In this document: piece after piece, positions 34,904-43,863 of the stretch
Numbering within the stretch: the first letter of the stretch is position 1
Layout: each line of letters opens with the position of its first letter
Origin: Parastagonospora avenae f. sp. tritici 18332-5
Taxonomy: Eukaryota; Ascomycota; Dothideomycetes; Pleosporales; Phaeosphaeriaceae
Assembly: GCA_022559985.1 (NCBI GenBank)
Contig: JAFJTR010000008.1
Coordinates: forward strand, 186,001 to 250,000
DNA length: 64,000 bases
Direction of reading: 5' to 3'
The notes under the pieces: generated by a model
The model's input: only the letters and a program-made list of their open reading frames with translations
What the model was told of the DNA's origin: nothing
Databases searched by the model: none
Position numbers and translations under genes: made by a program

Positions 34904-37405
34904 ATGTCAGACTTCTCAGCCTGGCTCGACAAGAACAAAGCGCTTTGGAGACGCGTCTACGATGAGGTCATTGCACCAGACCTTGAAGAGGAGTGGAAGA
35001 AGAGTATATACTATACTATTTGCGTTTGGAACATGCTAATCGAGTTCTCAGGAGACCAAGCTCACGAGAAAGAGCTAAAAGACAGTAAGTCAACCTCATT
35101 ATCATCCTATACCGAGGCTAACGAGCAGAAAGAGGATATCAAGCGACAAGCGTTATCAAATCATCTTGAAGATCAAGTTGTGGAAAACTCACGTCTGAGA
35201 TCCGAGAATGAAGAGCTCAGAAACAAGCTGGAGGACTTGTCCAGCAATATCCTGTCGAAAACCAGTTCGGACCAGGCAGCGGCCGGCGCTTCCACGGCAT
35301 CCGATATGGATCTTGCTGACAAGTTCAACGACCTCACCAAAAGGTATCAGGACCTTTCGCAAAAGATGAAGTACCTGGAGAGGAAGAACTCGACTGTAAT
35401 GCAGAAGAACAAGGATATGAAGGAGAGTGTACGAGCTTGGCAAGAATATGCCGATCGTCAGTCGGGTAGGCAAAGACCTAAAGGGGAGACTAAGCCGGAG
35501 GACAATCGACCAATGCTCCCTGGAATACCTCAAATAGAGGATCTTCGTCCTCCGGTGCCATCGAGCCCTCGATCGGTAGCGACTGTGCGCACACCACTCA
35601 CGCTCGCAGATCTTGGGCGCTCATCTCCAGCTCCTATCGCTCTCCCTGCCGGCCTGGGAGTTGAGAATGAGGTCAGGCCTGTATCCTCAGCACTCCGGGA
35701 TGATCTCAACATAAATCAACCCGGAATTCGCGGCGGGTCGGTCACTCCAAAGCCGATGAGACACTACAGGTCGCCTCTACAAGAGCACGAAGAGTCGACT
35801 GAACTACCTGAGTTGAGACCAGCAAAAAATAACCCTGGTGGATATGTGAATAGACGTTTGCAATCATACCTACAAGCACCGAACCCGAGCTCGAGCCAGA
35901 CTACCGAGGATGAGAGCACCGAGCAAATTTCCAGGCAGATGCTATTCACGGCTGGCGATGAAGATGACATGCCGGAATTTGTATCAGCACGATCTCTCAA
36001 AAGAAAGCGCGGTCAATCGTCCAAGATTGATATGATTGGGCCTCGCTCCTCTGACGGCACACCGGTAAAGCCATTTCGAGTGAAGGACGAGCCTCCTAGT
36101 AGCCCTCATAGAGCTCAAAGTCTTGTACGAAAGGAGACAATTGACTTAGATGACCCTACTTCGACCATGCTGCGGACGCCACGACATCCTAGGAAATTAT
36201 CTTCACACCAACCAGCTACTACCGGTACTGCTCGTCATCAAAGGTCGAGCAGTGCGCCTTTCTCTCAGCCCATCAAACGGGAAGATGCACATTTGGAACG
36301 CGCAGCCATCAGGGAGAGCGGCCAATCACGACTCGAGCACCTTCAAACTACGAATTTTGAGCCCCGAGCATACAGCGAGCTTTCGGATCCTACTGAAGGT
36401 GTGATTGGCGTCTTACGTCAACTGGACCCAAATATTGCCACAGGCTCTCACGATGCCCGGTCTAGCAAACGAACCAAACGAGTTGGAAGTCACGAAGAGG
36501 ATGTACATGAAATCCTCTCTGAGTCCGGCGAAGAACCATCTCCAGCGGACGAGAACTCAAGTAGACTTGCACCCCTGTTAGCACGACCGAAGCTCAATCG
36601 TAAACTGCAAGGCTCGACCGATCTTGATGGCATGAGCTCGGCTCAGCTTTCCACTCACATGCCTGCCAAGATCAATGTGGAGCAAAATCCGACGCCTCCA
36701 CGAAGTTCTGCTGGTGCAACACCTGCATCGTTACCCAAGAGATGGGTGGGCAATCCCCAGTCCGAGGCTCGATATGTAGCCCAACATACCCCCGCTACTG
36801 ATGGTCGTCCACAATGGAGACTGAAAGCTCAGGACTCGCGCTCAGGTGTTCGCAAGCCTCAAGCAACACCTCCTGCCAAGCAAGGTCGACTCCGGCAAAA
36901 GCCTGTATCGGAGCTTACCCTACAGGACTTCAAGCCCAATCCCGCATACAACCAAGGCTATACCTATGCCTTCTCTGAGACCGTACGCAAGCGCGGTGAC
37001 CGCGCATGTCTGCCTGGTTGTACCAATCCAGACTGCTGCGGCTCCACATTCCGCACCTTCGCTGAAGTTCAGGCTCCGCTCCCGGCTTCCCAAGAGGAGG
37101 CGCTGCTCGAGGACTATCTAGGTGAAGTCTATGACAACATGAACTTGACACAGATGTCGGCTGAAGAGCGGCAGGAGCTAGTGCTCCAGGCACGCACGAA
37201 GAAAATGGCAAAGGAATCTGGCAAGCACCGTGAGGCTTACGAGCGACGTCGGACACCTCCAGGATTTTGGCGGATGGACTTCCCAACCACGCAGGAACAG
37301 CAAGAGGATAGGGACAAATCGAAGGAGCAAGAAAAAAGAGTCGTGCATGAGCGATGGCTAGAGGCTCAGCGGAAGGGAGGGAAGTGGCTGTATCGGGATG
37401 AATGA
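34904..37405 (+). CDS. SAE2: SAE2/Ctp1/CtIP-type DNA end-resection factor
   Basis: Cofactor of the MRE11 nuclease that starts resection of DNA double-strand breaks. The frame is open throughout (833 residues), but two probable 48-base introns lie near the 5' end: 35004-35051 (GTATAT...CTAAT...TTCTCAG) and 35085-35132 (GTAAGT...GCTAAC...AAG). Removing both leaves 801 residues and fuses MSDFSAWLDKNKALWRRVYD ... EEEWKK smoothly to DQAHEKELKD and the coiled coil (EDQVVENSRLRSENEELRNK). The middle is disordered and Ser/Pro-rich, with many possible phosphorylation sites. The C-terminal domain is diagnostic: FKPNPAYNQGYTYAFSETVR, a Cys cluster CLPGCTNPDCCGSTFRTF, and HREAYERRRTPPGFWRMDFP near the end, the counterpart of the CtIP/Sae2 DNA-binding and catalytic-stimulation motif. 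Family assignment is secure; the introns are inferred. Confidence 0.87.
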   Translation: MSDFSAWLDKNKALWRRVYDEVIAPDLEEEWKKSIYYTICVWNMLIEFSGDQAHEKELKDSKSTSLSSYTEANEQKEDIKRQALSNHLEDQVVENSRLRSENEELRNKLEDLSSNILSKTSSDQAAAGASTASDMDLADKFNDLTKRYQDLSQKMKYLERKNSTVMQKNKDMKESVRAWQEYADRQSGRQRPKGETKPEDNRPMLPGIPQIEDLRPPVPSSPRSVATVRTPLTLADLGRSSPAPIALPAGLGVENEVRPVSSALRDDLNINQPGIRGGSVTPKPMRHYRSPLQEHEESTELPELRPAKNNPGGYVNRRLQSYLQAPNPSSSQTTEDESTEQISRQMLFTAGDEDDMPEFVSARSLKRKRGQSSKIDMIGPRSSDGTPVKPFRVKDEPPSSPHRAQSLVRKETIDLDDPTSTMLRTPRHPRKLSSHQPATTGTARHQRSSSAPFSQPIKREDAHLERAAIRESGQSRLEHLQTTNFEPRAYSELSDPTEGVIGVLRQLDPNIATGSHDARSSKRTKRVGSHEEDVHEILSESGEEPSPADENSSRLAPLLARPKLNRKLQGSTDLDGMSSAQLSTHMPAKINVEQNPTPPRSSAGATPASLPKRWVGNPQSEARYVAQHTPATDGRPQWRLKAQDSRSGVRKPQATPPAKQGRLRQKPVSELTLQDFKPNPAYNQGYTYAFSETVRKRGDRACLPGCTNPDCCGSTFRTFAEVQAPLPASQEEALLEDYLGEVYDNMNLTQMSAEERQELVLQARTKKMAKESGKHREAYERRRTPPGFWRMDFPTTQEQQEDRDKSKEQEKRVVHERWLEAQRKGGKWLYRDE

Positions 37406-38037
37406 GGCATCCGATTGCAGTGCAATTCGCAAATGCTGTCAAAGACTGAGCGAGTACCGCTGACACGCATCGATGGTATGAAGGCTTACATCGAAGAAAT
37501 TTATTGTTCACCACCATATGCTTCCATCGCGTCGATGGGTTAGTGGCCTGTCTGCATCTTCCATTATGCAAAACGCATGCTACAAGATCGATCTAACCCA
37601 CCACTGCGCATTCGACCTGACTTGCCCCTTTAAGACTACCTGCAACATCTGTTACTTTATGCGGCCGAGTTTCAGTGTGAATGGGGAGGTAGTCCGGCCT
37701 TGACTTGCCAGATAAAATTCTGTGGTAGCGCACGACTAGGTCCCAAAAATAGTTCGAAAGAAGAATATTTATGCCTGTTGGTAGAACTTCACCTTAGGTA
37801 AAGCAAGTACAATTGTACGGTGTGAAGCAAGTTGCAAACTTTAGGTGGTTGCAGATTGATTGATTGATTGAAGCTATCGTACGAGCAGACTATATACTCC
37901 TGCACTAGCCCCTAAGGCACATGCAGAACCTGATCATGTGATGATCAGGTGACTCGTACGATCACTCCAAATATTGGTATGAATAATGCCGTTATGCTGC
38001 GCGACAATATCAACTTCCATGCGTGCTCCAACACCAC
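37406..38037. other. Intergenic with several DNA dyads, border between housekeeping genes and the peptide locus
   Basis: No gene is supported. It contains a 12-base palindrome GTACAATTGTAC (37807-37818), a GATT microsatellite (37854-37870) and the nested inverted repeats listed separately. Confidence 0.6.
37876..37962. repeat. Nested inverted repeats
   Basis: An outer pair of 10-base arms, ATCGTACGAG (37876-37885) and CTCGTACGAT (37953-37962), encloses an inner pair of 9-base arms, ACCTGATCA (37928-37936) and TGATCAGGT (37942-37950), with a 5-base loop. All arms are perfect. This could be a regulator binding region or a hairpin; no terminator or transposon end is implied. Confidence 0.7.
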
Positions 38038-38877
38038 ATGTCCGCAACGATATACACCGAAAAGGACCCCCTCCTGCCTTCTATCAATTCTTCCACCTAT
38101 CTCTCATCCAAGGCGCAACATCTCCACAACCACCGCATCGACGATGCAGCAGCCGATCCCTATCTCAATCCTGACCCGCCGCTCCTCTCGTTCAAACGAT
38201 GTACTGCGTACACGGCTATCGCTATATTCCTCGTCGCCACCCGCAATATCGCCCACATGAACAGCATTTGTTCCTTCGGCGCGGGTGTCCAACTTTTGCT
38301 TTTGGTGAAAGACATTACCCACGATCCGTAACCCCGCCGTGGCATGAGGCATGGTCTATTCGCTGTGACGCTGATGTTGGCGTTGTATGCGACGTGGTTT
38401 AGCATTGAGCAAATCCTCGCGGCGAATACGACAATCACGCAGCTCAATGCGATACATTTCAGCTCTGCATGGTTTCTGGTCAGCGAAATAGACTTTTGGC
38501 GCAGAGGTTTCGAAAGATGGATTTGGCCGGATTGTTCGTATCGCGATTCAGGTTGCCCGAGGAGCAAGCGAGTCTGCAGCGCGAAGATATATAATCAAGA
38601 AATGTCGTTTTGGAGAAACTTTTGCACGGGATGCGTTTCGAAACATTATGGTCTCGATTTCTTAGTGGTGGTGATGTATTATGGGGGGCTTTCCTTCGTG
38701 TTCTGGGGAGTCAGGTGGTGGATCAATCTGCAGGGCGCGATATATTTGCCTATGGGCTGTGACACATTTTTCACGAGCGAGAGATGGATTGGATTTCTGG
38801 TGAACTTCACACTAGTAAAATTTATGAGAGTTACGTGGACAGGATCGTTCGAATGGGGTCTCGAGAAGTGGGTATAG
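38038..38877 (+). pseudogene. Possible broken gene for a small membrane protein (one frame, one internal stop)
   Basis: The frame starting at ATG 38038 (MSATIYTEKDPLLPS) is open to a TAA at 38329-38331 and then continues open in the same frame to 38877. Both parts contain hydrophobic stretches (YTAIAIFLVATRNIAHM, FAVTLMLALYATWFSIEQIL, LDFLVVVMYYGGLSFVFWG). No family was recognised and no intron that removes the stop in frame was found. It may be a decayed gene, or chance. It lies at the edge of the candidate peptide cluster. Confidence 0.25.
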
Positions 38878-38948
38878 AAACGGGAAGGTATGAAGATAGT
38901 CGACGAGGAAAAGTGGTGAACTCGACGCTTTCAAGATATCTATACTGT

Positions 38949-39624
38949 CTACATGTGTACGCTCCTCGCATCCCCTTCTGCTCTCAGCAACACCGGGTCG
39001 AGCGGCACTTTTCTCTCGTTTGCCCACGTCTCCAGGCCATCCCAATCTACACATTTTCTTACCGAATTCGTTTTCGGGTGTCGTCGGTCTTGATCTGACG
39101 GGATCCATTCGAAGGCGTAGATGCTCAGATCCGCCGCGCACATCAAGCTTTTCCGAATGCTTTCGAGGCAGTGGTCTAGAACTTCATTATCAGATTGTTT
39201 TGAAGGAAGGGAGGATGTCTTACCAAGGTGATGATGTATGTAATCGACATTGGCTTCTGTGAGGCTCGGGTAGAAAGTCTCGTGGTACAGGTAGAGGCGA
39301 AACTGACGCTGGTGACCAGTCAGCGCACGGAGTTGCTAAGGTTGGATTTGGCAAGATGGCCTACTAGGCAGTGAATCTCATGGTATATGCCTAGTGACGC
39401 TACATATCCGCCGTCTGCGAGTTGAACAGAATCTTCGACACGTGAACCTGCGTGGAGCAGCTCTTCCTTCGATACGGCAAAGAAGGTAGCTTACTCGGTT
39501 ATCATCATGTGAGTGTTAGAGATGTTGGGGTGGCTTGCTTACGCTGTATCAGGTCTTCCCATGCTTTTATGTTCTCGGGGGTTGGTGCGCCTGCAAATGT
39601 AGAGTATTGGCTTGTGTGCGACAT
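38949..39624 (-). CDS. UstYa-like (DUF3328) oxidase, C-terminal domain; 5' part disrupted
   Basis: UstYa-family proteins catalyse oxidative cyclisation of ribosomally made fungal peptides. Four exons (39624-39543, 39489-39365, 39308-39224, 39175-38949; introns 48-56 bases, one with a TAAG acceptor) give 172 residues from the ATG at 39624. Both family motifs HxxHC are intact: YHEIHCL, and HHHLDHCLESIRKSLMC, the latter created by splicing. Between them is QFRLYLYHETFYPSLTEANV, and before them FAGAPTPENIKAWEDL and LADGGYVASLG, all usual for the family. Members normally carry about 70-90 more N-terminal residues with one transmembrane helix. Here that part lies upstream in shifted frames (next entry), so this gene is probably decaying, or its 5' exons are not correctly seen. 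The ATG at 39624 may not be the original start. Confidence 0.7.
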
Positions 39625-39951
39625 TGATTGGTGTTTTTATTGCACTGCTTTGGAGGCGGGTGCTTTTTAACGTCAACATAACTTCTTTTGGGGCGTAGCC
39701 TGTTAGTTAGACCTACAATACGATTCCAGTTGGTCTGTTCGAACAGATGAGAAATTGATGGACAAATTAAATGCAAGCAGTCCCAGGTTCAGTGCTGAGA
39801 CCATCACGATAGCGATTAAAACCGTGTCGCTCCATTTTCCTGCCGCTTATGAGCGGTATGTCCACTGTTTCCGAGCAGCGGATGAATCGAACAATTCTCC
39901 TCGAAGTCGTCGATAGAGTGCATTTCGTCTTTGCCACCAAATCTGTTCATG
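39625..39951 (-). pseudogene. Frame-shifted remnant of the N-terminus and membrane anchor of the UstYa-like gene
   Basis: Reading the minus strand from about 39951, one frame gives an acidic start (MNRFGGKDEMHSIDDFEE), a second gives a membrane helix (WSDTVLIAIVMVSALNLGLL) followed by a luminal segment that stops at TAA, and a third gives the segment beginning YAPKEVMLTL, which leads toward the intact exons. The order is that of a UstYa-like N-terminus, but no set of normal-sized introns was found that joins them. At least two frame changes are needed, so decay is the simplest reading. No reconstructed protein is offered. Confidence 0.4.
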
Positions 39952-40690
39952 GCCATAGAAAGTAGTCAGTATGCGATAAGATGTGAGGGGAACGAGTTTC
40001 ATCGCCTGTAGGTTGAAGTCGAACTCTACTACCATCTCAAAGCATTTCATTTAGTAGTGTCGTGCCAAACTTCTATAAAACCCAACAAATACATGTTTGC
40101 TGAACCTGCGTCACCATTTGCATGGGATGCTCCAAACAGCTTCCTAATCTAGCAACGTCTCAGATCCCAACATACAATCTTCCGTTATCATAGACGCCGC
40201 AATTCAAAATCTCGGGGCTCATTCTATAATTTTATACCTTGAGGATACTGTTCCGGACTGCATATGACTGCATATATCACATGTGGGTTCCCATGGGCCA
40301 GACATCCATGTCTTTATAGTTTGGATTTCCAGGACAAAAGCGGAAATGTTCATGCAAATCAGTTTCGCCCAGTTCTATGACGCGTAGAACTAACGGCGCA
40401 TCGGGGACTATTCAGCCAACCGGATTACAATCAGGTTTGTTCTACCTTGTATTACCAGAGAAGAGCGTGCATGAATTCATCGTGCTGTGTTATTGGAAAG
40501 CAAAAATGAGGGATTGCATTTGCTCCAGTTATGCGAGTACTGGTGGCAATAGAGAGTAGTTATGCTCCTATGGCGACTTTCTCCCATCTATAAAGGTAAA
40601 TGGAATTTATATGTTGCAGATCCGATTGAAGTCCCTACATCAAAGCTTAACGTCACTCAAAGCTCAATACAAATTCATCGACATTATCTC
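39952..40690. other. Intergenic, promoter of the small secreted peptide gene
   Basis: No gene is supported. A TATA-like CTATAAAGG lies at about 40587-40595, roughly 100 bases before the start codon at 40691. Confidence 0.5.
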
Positions 40691-40996
40691 ATGATGCGTT
40701 CCTCTATCCTCGTGCAGCTCGCCATCGCACTCTCAATTGGCCATATCGCGATCGCAATGCCATTATTGGGTAGGTACAAAGCTATGTCTCGCTAATTCAT
40801 TACTGACTAATTCACTGAGCTGCACGTGAAGATGAAACCACCAAAGTTGAATCGACAGCGGAATCCGCTCTATGTCCTCCAAATGGCAAGCAACGAATCT
40901 TTTCTCCCTCCTCTCTGGTCTTTCTGACATGTAATAGCTCCTGAAGCGGTTGGAACTGTCAACAATCTAGATGTTGATAAACGCTGCTTGTTCTAG
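40691..40996 (+). CDS. Small secreted peptide (67 residues) with a dibasic Kex2 site just before its end
   Basis: No family was recognised. Three exons (40691-40769, 40820-40885, 40938-40996) sum to 204 bases in frame. It starts with a signal peptide (MMRSSILVQLAIALSIGH, cut probably after IAIA). The mature part is acidic and holds a single Cys (SALCPPN), then a Lys-Arg dibasic site five residues from the C-terminus, followed by Cys-Leu-Phe and stop. Intron 1 is GT-AG (branch CTGAC or CTAAT, acceptor CTGAG); intron 2 (40886-40937) begins GCAAGC and ends AATAG, with CTGAC as branch, so it is GC-AG. Both are phase 1, as in the precursor at 45.6-46.2 kb. Proposed as a Kex2-processed peptide; the splice model is inferred and the open frame alone would not reveal this gene. 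Confidence 0.5.
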
Positions 40997-41364
40997 TTGG
41001 AACGATGTGACGGTGTTTCTTAGGACGAACCTCAGGCAAATGTGGAGAACTTCGTCGCCGAGTAGCACCATTCGATAGATAGTATGAGTACTGTAAAGTC
41101 AATCAGATCATCAGAATGTCCAACATTTCAAACTAGAACGTGATGAGCATTCGGTACTGATTCTTTAACCGGGATAGATAGTTAACTTCCCAGCTTCAAT
41201 GATTTGAACCAATATGAGATCAAGTGGCACCGTCCTAGAATCGTTTTTGTGCAGCACTTTGTAGATGTAATCTCTCCTTTTACGTCAAGAGCTTGGGCTT
41301 ATCCTTAGACCAGTCAAATGAAGAACATAGTTACCACACTCTCTTTATTACTGCCAATACACCC
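40997..41364. other. Intergenic between convergent genes
   Basis: 3' regions of the small peptide gene and the P450 gene. Nothing else is seen. Confidence 0.5.
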
Positions 41365-42969
41365 TCATACTACAAGCCCGACAATGCAGCCATTCTTGCT
41401 CTGAAAAGTCATTCTCATCTCCTCCTTCCACTCCAAAACAGGATCCCTATTCTCGACTTTCGTGAACTTTCGTAACAAGGTGACGAGAATGTATGCGCTC
41501 TCAGTGAAAACCAGCCTCTGGCCGGGACAGGCGCGTGAACCACCGCCAAATGGTGTGTACTCCCAGCCGGGCCTCACATGGTCCCAACGCTCTGGAACGA
41601 ATTCGTTCACGTCTTTACCCAGTATATTTCATCACGCATCATAGCGCGGTAATTGATCTCAACATTATCCCCCTTCTCTACATAGAGAGGTTGCTCTCCG
41701 TCCGGACCGCCGCCGAAGGGGAGTATTGTTGTCTCGAGACATTGGCGCTGGTTGAGTGTGACAGATGAAGTAACTCTTTGTGCTGAAAGGGACGTGTAAG
41801 TGAGACTTGGAGGGTATAAGAATAGGTCCATGGCTTACTCTCTTTGAGTACATGACTCAAGTAACGATAAGAGTTGAGCAAGTCGTAAGTTAGCGGCTCG
41901 TGTGCTGTGGGTGAGATTTCATGCCGAAGTTTCGCCCACACCTGGGGGTTCCGCGCAAGATGAAACACGGCGTTGGTGAGCGTAATGCTGGCGCCATCAT
42001 GCGCTGGGCTGAAGGTATTGATGATATGCGATCTCAGCGCGAGCTTGTCCTGAGTGTCTTTTGCCATCTCATCCACAAGTCGCAGCCTCTCACCTTCTTT
42101 GGTCTGGCTTTGATCAGAACCTCTCTCGCGTAGCCTTCGAAGTGACATCTCCACATGCTCATCCGCGTAGTCAGTCATCGTCTTACACGCCGCCCACCAC
42201 TTCTTGTCTCGATGAAGGAATTTGAACATCTTGAGCATGCTCCTGATCGCCGTGCCCTTCAACCCGTACGCAAAAGCTTCTATAATCTTATCGCCGAGTG
42301 CTGGATTCTCCAGCGCACCCATCGCTTCACCGAAGATGAATTCGCTAGATGTATCGAGAATGTGCTCCCATTTATTAATCGAGCTGTACTTTATGTCTGA
42401 AGATTCTTGCGTACCAGGCGTAGAAACAGTGGCATAAGATCTACGGTAGATCCGTCTATTGGCAAGAGATTCATGAAGAAGTCCACGTGCTTCCTCAATC
42501 TGTCAAAATTGGCGAGATGCACAACCTCGAAACTTGGTCTCATCAACGCACGCGCATGCTTCCACCGTTCTCCATCCACGACGATAATACCGTTACCCCA
42601 TAGATGCGTGGCGACGCCGTATCTCAAAGGCTCAAGCCCAAATCTAGATGCATATGTCGCAAAGATGGCTTTGGAGACTTCCGGGTCGATAGACCTTACA
42701 GTAGTTTTGCCCATTATGTTCGCTTTGAAAGTTCGCCCATATGTGTCGTACATCTGCTTGTTAAAGCCAAGGAAGTTCTCCGCCTTGAATGCTTCCATGT
42801 ACTTTGAGAATGGACCCAATCCCAGAATTGGATCTTTGTGTGGATAGTGCGGAGGTTCGGCGCAGCCATTGCGTTTGACGCGATAACTGCGTAATGAGCT
42901 CTGTAGTACTTTGTAGAGTATAAAAAGCAACGGTGCAAGGGTGAGGGCTTGCAAGGTGAGATACGCCAT
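41365..42969 (-). CDS. Cytochrome P450, CYP52-like, with a one-base frame break near the heme domain
   Basis: Heme monooxygenase of the fungal fatty-acid/alkane hydroxylase type. Exons 42969-42415, 42364-41839 and 41782-41365 (introns 50 and 56 bases) cover a membrane anchor (LTLQALTLAPLLFILYKVL), HLWGNGIIVVDGERWKHAR with RPSFEV in the C-helix region, a proton-transfer segment (FSPAHDGASITL, where the usual acid/alcohol pair is altered), the K-helix ExxR (KETQRV, formed by splicing) and the heme motif FGGGSRACPGQR. The three exons sum to 1499 bases, one short of a multiple of three. The break lies at about 41610-41620, just after RDEIYW and before NEFVPERW, where a G run is one base shorter than frame continuity requires and a TGA follows. 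No intron fits there. It is therefore a recent pseudogene or a single-base assembly error. Substrate unknown; it lies within the candidate peptide locus. Confidence 0.82.
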
Positions 42970-43863
42970 GGTGTTGAAGGTTTGCGCGGCTGTAGTCGTT
43001 ACGGTGATTCGAAAGCGATCATCTAGAAACTGGTTTCGGGGGTGAGAGAAAGCGCGTAGCTGAAAGGAACACCGCGAAAATCAATAATAGTGATAGAACT
43101 GTCGAACCCTTCGTGTGAAGCTTGAGGGTAAGCGCGAATGAGGCACAGTTATCAAGATCAGCCGATGAGCAACTCGAAGTGGAAATCGGTCACACCACAA
43201 GGTGTGTCACTACATGCTGCGCTCAAACGGTCTCCAGGGACAGGACAGTCGGAAAAGTCTTGAGACTGCCCAGGTGTGTAAGTCATTGGTGGGGTAATTC
43301 AAAGCCAACAAAAATGGAAGGCGCAATCTTACCATAATCGTGGATCCTGAGTACAGGCTAAGTGATGACCGCAGTCCCAAGGGTTCTCGGGGACCAACGG
43401 GATGGTCCGACTCAAGCAAGCCTTTGACGAGCCGTGCAGTGGATGCTTATCGTTATAGCAAATAGTTCTCCGTTCTCCTGCGCCTCTTCCATCAAACTTT
43501 TTGACCCAGATGTTCGTCAGGCACATGTGCACTTCCTTGTCACCTGTATAGTGATGATGTAGTACATGTCTTATTGCCATAGTTGAATGTGATACCTCGT
43601 AGAATGGAGAGATGATATTGGCTAGTTAGTCCCCGACATACCGGGAGATGATTGAAAATAAGGCCGCCTGAGCATGAGGCATTATCGCAGTAAGATACAC
43701 CAAGCTGGTAACGATGCTTATTCGGGGATCTCTCCTGATGATGCACCACTCGACTACGTGTTAAACGCACAGTAATTTAGCTGCCATCTCTCTAGAATAA
43801 CACAGAGAAAGTAAGGCCACAATACAACACATTGGACATCAAACAGCTTCTAACCACAGCACC
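42970..43863. other. Intergenic, divergent promoters of the P450 and rhodopsin-like genes
   Basis: No gene is supported in these 894 bases. Confidence 0.5.

Noticed and set aside
36930..37571. 213-codon minus-strand frame over the SAE2 3' end
   Set aside because: It overlaps the conserved SAE2 C-terminal domain and has no family features of its own.
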